This document shows, in pieces, positions 7,395-13,207 of a stretch of DNA of 14,552 nucleotides. The stretch's first letter is position 1. Each line of letters begins with the position of its first letter. A program made the position numbers and the translations under genes. The notes under the pieces are model-generated. The model made no database searches. It was not told the origin of the DNA and was given only the letters and a program-made list of their open reading frames with translations. This DNA comes from JASFEQ01 sp050122535 (GTDB taxonomy: Bacteria; Desulfobacterota; DSM-4660; Desulfatiglandales; HGW-15): positions 1-14,552 of the forward strand of contig JASFIT010000068.1 of NCBI GenBank assembly GCA_050122535.1. The letters run 5' to 3'.

Positions 7395-8543
7395 ATGGAT
7401 TTCCAATTGACAGAAGAACAGCAGATGGTTCGGGATATGGCCCGAAAGTTCGCTGAGGCGGAAATCAGGCCAAAGGCAGCAGAACTGGATGAAAAGCATA
7501 AGCACCCGGCAGAGATTGTTAGGCAGTTGGGTGAGCTGAAGATGCTGGGCATTGCCGTACCAGAGGAATACGGTGGGGGCGGGATGGACAATGTGAGCTA
7601 TGCTCTGGCCCTGATCGAGGTCTCCAAAGGCTGCGCATCGACAGGGGCCATTATGTCCGTGAACAATTCTCTTTATTGTTATCCTGTGATGGCCTATGGC
7701 ACGCATGAACAGAAGTTGAAGTATCTTCAACCCTGTGCTTCAGGCGAGAAGATCGGGTGCTATGGCTTGACCGAGGCCAACGCCGGTTCAGATCCTGCTA
7801 GCATGCGCACCACTGCGGTTAAGGATGGAGATGAGTGGGTAATCAATGGCGAGAAAAAATTTATTACCAATGGCAACGTGTCATCTTATTGTGTTACGGC
7901 GGCGGTGACTGAAAAAGGGAAGGGGTACAAGGGAATCAGCTCCTTTGTCATGGATCTGGACAACACACCTGGATTCAAGGTGGGCCGGGTGGAAGATAAG
8001 TTGGGAATCTTGGCCTCCGGTACAGCCGAACTCATCTTTGAGGATGCCCGGGTACCTGCCGATGCCCTCCTGGGTGCAGAAGGGGAGGGGTTTAAGCAGA
8101 TGCTCAGCACCCTAGACGGGGGTCGCATCGGAATCGCTTCGCAAGCGCTTGGTATCGGACGCGCCGTTTTGCAGGAGGCCCTGGAATACGCAAAGATCAG
8201 GGAACAATTTGGGCAGCCCATCTCTTCCTTTCAGGCCATACAGTGGAAGCTGGCGGATATGGCAACAGAACTAGACGCTGCCGAGCTGCTTACTCTCAGG
8301 GCGGCATGGTTGGAGGACCACAAGAAACCCTATGAAAAAGAGGCGGCCATGGCCAAGCTGTATGCCTCGGATGCGACCATGAGGGCAGCTGTGGAAGGGG
8401 TGCAGATTCTGGGTGGATATGGGTACTGCAAGGAATACCCCATGGAAAGGCATATGAGGGATGCAAAAATTTGTCAGATCTACGAAGGTACAAACGAGAT
8501 CATGCGACTCGTAATCGCTAGGAATCTTATAAAGGGCAGATGA
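7395..8543 (+). CDS. Short-chain acyl-CoA dehydrogenase 1 (butyryl-CoA dehydrogenase type)
   Basis: This FAD enzyme converts a short acyl-CoA (likely butyryl-CoA) to its 2-enoyl-CoA and passes electrons to electron-transfer flavoprotein. The 382-residue length is standard. The start MDFQLTEEQQMVRDMAR is typical. CYGLTEANAGSDPAS is the flavin/substrate motif, and DGGRIGIASQALG leads the C-terminal helical domain with the REQFGQPI motif. Glu364 in IYEGTNEI is the catalytic base, at the position used by short- and medium-chain and butyryl-CoA dehydrogenases rather than the isovaleryl or long-chain type. The gene starts two bases after crotonase. No etfA or etfB gene is in the window. The substrate range (butyryl, isobutyryl, 2-methylbutyryl) cannot be fixed by eye; the cluster favours butyryl-CoA. 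Confidence 0.93.
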   Translation: MDFQLTEEQQMVRDMARKFAEAEIRPKAAELDEKHKHPAEIVRQLGELKMLGIAVPEEYGGGGMDNVSYALALIEVSKGCASTGAIMSVNNSLYCYPVMAYGTHEQKLKYLQPCASGEKIGCYGLTEANAGSDPASMRTTAVKDGDEWVINGEKKFITNGNVSSYCVTAAVTEKGKGYKGISSFVMDLDNTPGFKVGRVEDKLGILASGTAELIFEDARVPADALLGAEGEGFKQMLSTLDGGRIGIASQALGIGRAVLQEALEYAKIREQFGQPISSFQAIQWKLADMATELDAAELLTLRAAWLEDHKKPYEKEAAMAKLYASDATMRAAVEGVQILGGYGYCKEYPMERHMRDAKICQIYEGTNEIMRLVIARNLIKGR

Positions 8544-8553
8544 GAGCGGCATC

Positions 8554-8575
8554 AAAAGAGATAAAATCTTTTTTT
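8554..8575 (+). terminator. Weak AT-rich hairpin with T-run after acyl-CoA dehydrogenase 1
   Basis: AAAAGAGAT (8554-8562), an AAA loop and ATCTTTTTT form a stem of about nine pairs, nearly all A-T, ending in a run of seven T. The position just after the stop codon suits a leaky terminator, but its stability is poor. Confidence 0.3.
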
Positions 8576-8673
8576 GAAATTATACAATTTGTTTGGGGGA
8601 CATTTTATTTCAGGAGTCCCTAAGCCTTGAGTGGCAAGGGGATAGGCTGTCTAAATAAAAAACTTTATACTGT

Positions 8674-8713
8674 ATTGGACATGTAAATAACAGAATTATA
8701 CATACATTGGACA
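8674..8713 (+). promoter_or_regulatory. Possible promoter and direct repeat upstream of the mutase gene
   Basis: TTGGAC (8675-8680), 16 bases, then TATACA (8697-8702) could be a promoter. The octamer ATTGGACA occurs at 8674-8681 and again at 8706-8713, 32 bp apart, about three helical turns. This is compatible with a regulator binding two sites on one face of the DNA. The evidence is weak and from spacing alone. Confidence 0.25.
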
Positions 8714-8755
8714 GCACCCATTTGCATTTGGTGCGCATGAAGCTGATCTCATGGC

Positions 8756-8761
8756 GGAGGT
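8756..8761 (+). promoter_or_regulatory. Ribosome binding site fixing the mutase start
   Basis: GGAGGT lies five bases before the ATG at 8767. It decides against the in-frame TTG at 8707, which has no such site and would add 20 residues unlike the family. Confidence 0.75.
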
Positions 8762-8766
8762 GCCGA

Positions 8767-10452
8767 ATGGCTTCAGACTTTAATAAAAAAATATTTGCGG
8801 GAATAGAGAAGGGCCAAGAGAAGTGGCAAAAGGAATTGGAGAAGAGGTTTGCCACTAAGCCGGAACGACTTGAAAGATTCACCACTGTATCAGACCGGGA
8901 AATCGAGAGGATTTATACGCCTCAGAATATCAGAGAAGAAGTTTTTACCAGAGATCTTGGGTTTCCCGGGGAGTATCCGTTTACCCGTGGGGTGCAGCCT
9001 TCCATGTATCGGGGTCGGCTCTGGACCATGAGAATGTTTGCGGGGTTTGGAGATGCAAAAGATACAAACAGGCGGTTTCGGCATCTGGTGGATCAGGGGC
9101 AGACGGGGCTCTCCATTGCCTTCGATATGCCCACCTTGATGGGATATGATTCGGACTCGCCAAAGGCGAGAGGTGAGATCGGGAAATGCGGGGTAGCTAT
9201 TGATACACTAAAGGATATGGAGGACCTGTTTGAAGGGCTTCCGGTTGAGAGGATCACCACCTCCCAGACCATCAATCCGCCCGCGCCGATCAGTTGGGCC
9301 ATGTATATTGCCATGGCAGAGAAGAGGGGGATCGATCGGCGCATTTTGGGGGGGACGATTCAGAATGACATGCTGAAGGAATTCATAGCCCAAAAGACGT
9401 TCATGTGTCCGCCGGTGCCTTCGGTCCGTGTGATTACTGATACGGTGGAATTTGGAACAAAGGAAGTGCCCCGGTGGAATACCATCAGTATCAGCGGGTA
9501 TCACATCAGAGAGGCAGGGTCCACAGCAGTTCAGGAACTGGCCTTCACGCTGGCGGATGGTATTGCGTATACGGAGGCAGCCATTGAGCGGGGCCTGGCT
9601 GTAGACGATTTTGCACCTCGATTTTCCTTCTTTTTTGATTCTCACATAGACTTTTTTGAAGAGATAGCCAAGTTCCGTGCGGCCAGAAGGTTGTGGGCCA
9701 AGATCATGAAGGAAAGATTCAAGGCCAAGGATCCCAGATCCTTTTGGATGCGTTTTCACACACAGACGGCAGGATGTTCACTCACAGCTCAGCAGGCTTA
9801 CAACAATGTGGTCCGAACGGCCTTACAGGCCCTGGCGGCAGTTTTAGGGGGTACGCAGTCTCTTCATACCAACTCCCTTGATGAGGTATTGGCCCTTCCC
9901 ACTGAGGAAGCGGCCACCATTGCCCTGAGGACGCAACAGATTATCGCGGAAGAATCAGGGGTGACCAATACCATTGATCCTCTTGGGGGTTCCTATTTTA
10001 TGGAGGCGCTCACCAACCAATTGGAAGGGGAGGCCTCTGAGATCATCCAGAAGATCGATGACATGGGTGGAATGCTTGCTGCCATAGAAAAGCATTATCC
10101 ACAACAAGAGATTGCTGATGCAGCCTATAACTACCAGAGACAGCTAGATGAGAATCGAAGGATTGTCGTTGGGGTAAACAAGTACGTTATGGAAGAGGAA
10201 ATCCCCGTGGAAATCCTGGAAATTGATGAGGAACTTGAGCGGCTGCAGATAGAAAAGACAAACCGCATAAAGAATGAGCGGGATAACAAGAAGGTGAGAG
10301 AAAGCTTGGAAAGGTTGGAGCAGGCCTGTGCGGGGAATGAGAACGTGATGGAGCCCATTGTTGAGGCTGTCAAGGCGTATGGCACGCTCCAGGAGGTTTG
10401 TGACGTGTTCAGAAAAGTATTTGGCGAATACCGGGATCCCGGCATCTACTAG
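8767..10452 (+). CDS. Coenzyme B12-dependent acyl-CoA mutase, large subunit (isobutyryl-CoA mutase-like pocket)
   Basis: This catalytic TIM-barrel subunit performs a radical carbon-skeleton rearrangement of an acyl-CoA using adenosylcobalamin. It has 561 residues from the ATG at 8767, with no B12 domain, so it is the split type that pairs with the 10857 gene. Family landmarks: YPFTRGVQPSMYRGR (70-84), GYDSD (126-130), GTIQND (196-201), SISGYH with His246 (the conserved active-site histidine), FHTQTAGCSLT (330-340) and GGTQSLHTNS (361-370). Annotation pipelines would call it methylmalonyl-CoA mutase. In true MCM the substrate carboxylate is held by Tyr (Tyr89 in Propionibacterium) and Arg (Arg207). 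Aligned by motif, these are Phe91 (TMRMFAGFG) and Gln209 (FIAQKTF) here, as in isobutyryl-CoA mutase (Phe80/Gln198). Ala118 and Phe91 argue against 2-hydroxyisobutyryl-CoA mutase (Asp117/Ile90). TTSQTINPPAP (164-174) is also unlike MCM. Family certain; substrate inferred. Confidence 0.9.
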   Translation: MASDFNKKIFAGIEKGQEKWQKELEKRFATKPERLERFTTVSDREIERIYTPQNIREEVFTRDLGFPGEYPFTRGVQPSMYRGRLWTMRMFAGFGDAKDTNRRFRHLVDQGQTGLSIAFDMPTLMGYDSDSPKARGEIGKCGVAIDTLKDMEDLFEGLPVERITTSQTINPPAPISWAMYIAMAEKRGIDRRILGGTIQNDMLKEFIAQKTFMCPPVPSVRVITDTVEFGTKEVPRWNTISISGYHIREAGSTAVQELAFTLADGIAYTEAAIERGLAVDDFAPRFSFFFDSHIDFFEEIAKFRAARRLWAKIMKERFKAKDPRSFWMRFHTQTAGCSLTAQQAYNNVVRTALQALAAVLGGTQSLHTNSLDEVLALPTEEAATIALRTQQIIAEESGVTNTIDPLGGSYFMEALTNQLEGEASEIIQKIDDMGGMLAAIEKHYPQQEIADAAYNYQRQLDENRRIVVGVNKYVMEEEIPVEILEIDEELERLQIEKTNRIKNERDNKKVRESLERLEQACAGNENVMEPIVEAVKAYGTLQEVCDVFRKVFGEYRDPGIY

Positions 10453-10856
10453 CGGCCTCCTTTAAGATTTTGTCATTAGCGGCAACGTACAAAAAATAAA
10501 CCATATTTCAATTAGTTGTAACAATTTCTTGAAGTAGCAAGTTATAGTCAGATAGCCGATTCTTTTTTGAGGCCATGCCCCTTTTCTCAAGGGGATATCT
10601 ATTGCCGCAGAGGGAGGTGGCCATAAATTCGGGCTTTAACAAATTTATGGGAGATTCCCATGCGTTCTGGGGAGCAAACCCCGAATTTTTGGCCACTGCT
10701 ATGCTCAGTGGAACTCTTTTATGAGATATCCCCTTTCAAAAAGGCTCATGGCCTCACTCTGAAAATGATACAAGCAGTAAAAAGATTATAGCGATGCCAA
10801 CGCTTCTGACCTTACCAAAATTTGGCGTGGGTTCGGATGTGGCGTGAGTGAGAGAT
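10453..10856. other. 404-bp non-coding spacer between the two mutase subunit genes
   Basis: No credible gene lies here. The first 110 bases are AT-rich. The middle is filled by the nested inverted repeat at 10569-10755. The last 100 bases lead to the B12-subunit start, with no strong promoter or ribosome site visible. Genes for the two halves of one enzyme are normally adjacent, so an interval of this size is unusual. Confidence 0.7.
10569..10755. repeat. 187-nt nested inverted repeat (MITE/BIME-like element or structured RNA)
   Basis: The outer arms 10569-10600 and 10724-10755 are complementary at 27 of 32 positions, beginning GAGGCCATG and ending CATGGCCTC. Middle arms 10617-10633 and 10680-10696 match at 16 of 17. 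Inside sit a perfect hairpin, ATGGGA/TCCCAT (10647-10652 with 10656-10661), and GGGG/CCCC (10669-10672 with 10679-10682); the latter competes with the middle stem. Each outer arm is itself palindromic (CCCCTT/AAGGGG at 10578-10594 in the left arm), as in paired REP units. No clear target-site duplication flanks it. It could be a miniature mobile element, a BIME-like repeat pair, or an mRNA structure acting between the mutase cistrons. The repeat is certain; its nature is not. Confidence 0.85.
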
Positions 10857-11261
10857 ATGACTAGGAAAAGGAAGACAAGGATAATGGTGGCCAAGCCAGG
10901 GCTTGACGGGCACGACCGCGGGGCAAGGATCATCGCCAGGGCGTATCGTGATGCTGGCTTCGAGGTGGTCTATACCGGGTTGCACCAGACCCCTGAGGAA
11001 ATTGTGCAGGCCGCCATACAGGAAGATGTGGACATGATCGGTCTTTCGAGCCTGGCAGGAGCGCATAGGTATCTTTTTCCTAAGACCGTGGAACTTCTCA
11101 AAGAGCGGGGAGCCGATGACATCGTTGTCTGCGGGGGAGGGATCATCCCTGATGACGATATCCCGAGACTCAAGAAAGCGGGCATTGCAGAGATTTTCAG
11201 ACCCGGTACAGCTTTGGATAGTATCGTGAAATGGGTAGAGGAGAATGTGAAGCCTAGGTGA
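10857..11261 (+). CDS. Acyl-CoA mutase small subunit, cobalamin-binding
   Basis: This stand-alone B12-binding domain holds adenosylcobalamin for the mutase large subunit. It has 134 residues from the ATG at 10857; an in-frame GTG at 10848 would add three, and neither has a strong ribosome site. LDGHDRG is the DxHxxG motif, whose His (19th residue) is the lower cobalt ligand. GLSSLAG and VCGGGIIP are the nucleotide-tail loops of the Rossmann-like fold. The length and fold match the split mutase small subunit (as in archaeal MCM, IcmB and HcmB). It lies 404 bp behind the large subunit, across the structured repeat, and 11 bp before meaB. Expression may thus be coupled more to meaB than to the large subunit. 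Confidence 0.93.
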   Translation: MTRKRKTRIMVAKPGLDGHDRGARIIARAYRDAGFEVVYTGLHQTPEEIVQAAIQEDVDMIGLSSLAGAHRYLFPKTVELLKERGADDIVVCGGGIIPDDDIPRLKKAGIAEIFRPGTALDSIVKWVEENVKPR

Positions 11262-11263
11262 GG
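11256..11263 (+). promoter_or_regulatory. Ribosome binding site fixing the meaB start
   Basis: AGGTGAGG overlaps the stop codon of the B12-subunit gene and lies nine bases before the ATG at 11273. It supports that start over the overlapping GTG at 11258. Confidence 0.6.
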
Positions 11264-11272
11264 CATAACATT

Positions 11273-12241
11273 ATGGACTCTGTAACGGAAAAAGTCATTG
11301 CTGGTGATATTCGGACCGTGGCACGTCTTATAAGAGATATTGATGATGGGATGCCAGAGGTGAGAGAGTGTCTAAAAGCGATTTACCCCCATACGGGAAA
11401 GGCATATGTAATTGGCATCACTGGGGCTCCTGGAGTGGGGAAGAGCACACTCGTAGATCAAATGATAAGCCATTTAAGAAAGAAAGAGAAGACAGTGGGT
11501 GTGCTCGCTGTGGATCCCACGAGCCCGTTCAGTGGCGGTGCCATCCTGGGAGATCGTGTCAGGATGCAACGACACAGTATGGACCAGGGCGTATTCATCC
11601 GCTCCTTGGCTACCCGCGGGCATTTCGGTGGACTAACCCAATCCACACGAAGTGCGATAGATGTCTTAGACGCTATGGGAAAGGACTACGTTATTGTGGA
11701 AACAGTGGGTGTGGGGCAAGACGAGGTGGATGTTGTTAGGACTACGCACACAACGGTTATTGTGGTCATTCCAGGAATGGGCGACGACATTCAGGCTATC
11801 AAGGCGGGCATCCTGGAGGTGGGTGACATATTTTTGATTAACAAAGCAGACCGTGAAGGGACAGATAAGACCCTGAGCGACCTAAGACTGATGATCGATA
11901 TGGATCAAAGAAAATATGAGGAGGGCGGATGGAAGCCACCCATTCTCAAAGCAGAGGCGGTGTTCGATAAAGGGGTGGTGGAAATGTTGGAGGAGATCGA
12001 GAACCATGGCAAATATCTGATGGAATCAACCGGGGGGCTGCCTTTCAGAAGGAGAAAGGAGAAAGTGAGAGAGGAGCTGGCAGAAATGGTCAAAAATCGT
12101 CTCATCCAAGAGGTGTTTGAACAAGTGTCGAAAACGGGCGAGTTCGAAGAGGCGGTGGACTCTATTGTAAACGGAGAAACAGACCCCTACACGGCGTGCG
12201 ATAGCCTGATCCTTCCCAAACTGGGCCTTTCAAAAAGCTAA
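11273..12241 (+). CDS. meaB: MeaB/ArgK-family G-protein chaperone of the B12-dependent mutase
   Basis: This GTPase gates adenosylcobalamin delivery and protects or reactivates the mutase. It has 322 residues from the ATG at 11273; a GTG at 11258 overlapping the previous stop is possible but has a weaker ribosome site. Motifs: Walker A GAPGVGKST (51-59), the family-specific DPTSPFSGGAILGDRVRM (81-98), a Walker B/switch region ETVGVGQDEVD (143-153) and the base-specificity motif NKAD (190-193). A C-terminal helical arm used for dimerisation follows. The old name for this family, arginine/ornithine transport ATPase, is misleading. Location directly after the B12 subunit confirms the role. MeaB proteins serve methylmalonyl-, isobutyryl- and related mutases alike, so it does not settle the mutase's substrate. 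Confidence 0.95.
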   Translation: MDSVTEKVIAGDIRTVARLIRDIDDGMPEVRECLKAIYPHTGKAYVIGITGAPGVGKSTLVDQMISHLRKKEKTVGVLAVDPTSPFSGGAILGDRVRMQRHSMDQGVFIRSLATRGHFGGLTQSTRSAIDVLDAMGKDYVIVETVGVGQDEVDVVRTTHTTVIVVIPGMGDDIQAIKAGILEVGDIFLINKADREGTDKTLSDLRLMIDMDQRKYEEGGWKPPILKAEAVFDKGVVEMLEEIENHGKYLMESTGGLPFRRRKEKVREELAEMVKNRLIQEVFEQVSKTGEFEEAVDSIVNGETDPYTACDSLILPKLGLSKS

Positions 12242-12316
12242 TTCCATTACTTTCTGCATAAGTCAGCTCAAGGAGTGGCTCCGTAAGAAATCGACGAAAC
12301 TTAATTGCGTGTTTTC

Positions 12317-12556
12317 ATGTCAGGCATGTTTTGGTGGATACGACAGGTCATTCTCACTTTGGTGGGCTGCTTTTTCCTTGGCTTTGGAATCCACCTTTTG
12401 ATATCCGCGTACCAATTGAAAAATCCGTTCTGGTTCATCATGACGTTCTTCGCCTCCAATTTTATCATACTCATTAGCGCTGCACTTTTGGTAGGGTTCA
12501 TCGTCCGGATGGTGTCTTCAAGTAAAGCTTCAGATAAGGAGGAAAAGGATATATAA
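12317..12556 (+). CDS. Small two-helix membrane protein of unknown function
   Basis: I do not recognise this protein. The 79-residue product has two hydrophobic helices, about residues 11-34 (from VILTLVG) and 39-63 (FIMTFFASNFIILIS region). A short loop with KNP joins them, and the charged tail SSSKASDKEEKDI follows. Arg near the first helix and Arg/Lys after the second suggest both ends are cytoplasmic. The start is uncertain: TTG at 12305, ATG at 12317 and ATG at 12326 are all in frame and none has a good ribosome site. It lies 75 bp after meaB and 63 bp before the regulator, all on one strand, so it is probably co-transcribed. Composition is consistent with a real gene. A role in acyl-CoA or short-chain acid metabolism would be guesswork. 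Confidence 0.6.
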   Translation: MSGMFWWIRQVILTLVGCFFLGFGIHLLISAYQLKNPFWFIMTFFASNFIILISAALLVGFIVRMVSSSKASDKEEKDI

Positions 12557-12619
12557 AACAGTTTGTTAGGAGAGCTAGCTGAGGTATGAGATTAAATTAA
12601 TAAAGGGAGGAATAGGCGA

Positions 12620-13168
12620 ATGCCGGTGCGAAAGAAAGCGCAACCTCTTGGAAAGAGGCTTATGAAGTTGAGGAGAGAGAAGAAGCTAAGCCTCAAAAAT
12701 CTGGCCAATGAAACGGGCTTGACTGCAAGATACATCAGTCAGGTGGAGAAGGGGGAGGTGATTCCTCCGGTTTCAGTTATCTTACAGCTTTCAAGGGCGC
12801 TGGAGATAGACTCGGGTGTGCTTCTTACTGAAGAAAAGAAGCGTCGGGGTAAGGATTCGGATGAAGACTTCCAAAAGAGGACAGAGGATTATACCTACCA
12901 AACCCTAACCCCTGAAGCGCGACACAAGCACTTGAAGGCCTTCAGAATTTTTATTGATCCCAAATCTGATCATAAAGGGGTAAGTTATCAACATCTGGGG
13001 GAGGAATTCATATACGTCTTTAAAGGAAAAATTGAGGTTATAGTGGGAGAGAATAAAAATACTTTGGCCCCTGATGAATGTCTGCATTTTAATTCCTCCA
13101 TTGTTCATAGATTGCGCAATATTAGTGGTGAAAGGGCAGAACTGCTTGTGGTGCTTTACACGCCCTAA
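12620..13168 (+). CDS. XRE-family transcriptional regulator with C-terminal cupin domain
   Basis: This 182-residue DNA-binding protein has a lambda-repressor-like helix-turn-helix (about 10-63, with TGLTARYISQVEKGE as the recognition part). A charged linker (70-100) leads to a small cupin barrel (about 105-182). The cupin keeps HLGEEFIYVFKGK (His125, Glu128-129) and VHRLRN (His163, Asn167), but the first His of the usual HxH is Gln/Tyr here, so metal binding may be weak or absent. XRE-cupin proteins are usually local regulators sensing a small metabolite. GGGAGG (12605-12610) precedes the ATG by nine bases. It lies inside the acyl-CoA cluster, 39 bp before acyl-CoA dehydrogenase 2, so a regulatory role over the cluster is plausible but inferred. 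AGCTAGCT (12573-12580) upstream is a possible own operator, weakly supported. Confidence 0.9.
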   Translation: MPVRKKAQPLGKRLMKLRREKKLSLKNLANETGLTARYISQVEKGEVIPPVSVILQLSRALEIDSGVLLTEEKKRRGKDSDEDFQKRTEDYTYQTLTPEARHKHLKAFRIFIDPKSDHKGVSYQHLGEEFIYVFKGKIEVIVGENKNTLAPDECLHFNSSIVHRLRNISGERAELLVVLYTP

Positions 13169-13207
13169 AAGGGTATAAAATAAGGTAGTCGCGGAAGAGG
13201 AGTAGGG

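Noticed and set aside
8632..8652. Sigma-54-like TGGCA...GGC upstream of the mutase
   Set aside because: The GG to GC spacing is 11 rather than 10 and the -12 element lacks TTGC.
8707..8766. Upstream TTG start that would lengthen the mutase by 20 residues
   Set aside because: The extra residues do not resemble the family, there is no ribosome site at the TTG, and GGAGGT stands five bases before the ATG at 8767.
8767..10452. 2-Hydroxyisobutyryl-CoA mutase assignment
   Set aside because: The subunit sizes fit, but the diagnostic Ile and Asp are Phe91 and Ala118 here.
10508..10696. 62-codon - strand frame in the mutase spacer
   Set aside because: Most of it is made of the inverted repeat arms; it has no ribosome site and no recognisable protein pattern.
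8767..12241. Confident methylmalonyl-CoA mutase (propionate pathway) assignment
   Set aside because: The substrate-carboxylate contacts Tyr and Arg are replaced by Phe91 and Gln209, and no epimerase or carboxyltransferase gene is in the window.
12272..12282. Small GGAG/CTCC hairpin after meaB as a terminator
   Set aside because: It has only four base pairs and no T-run; the next genes follow closely on the same strand.
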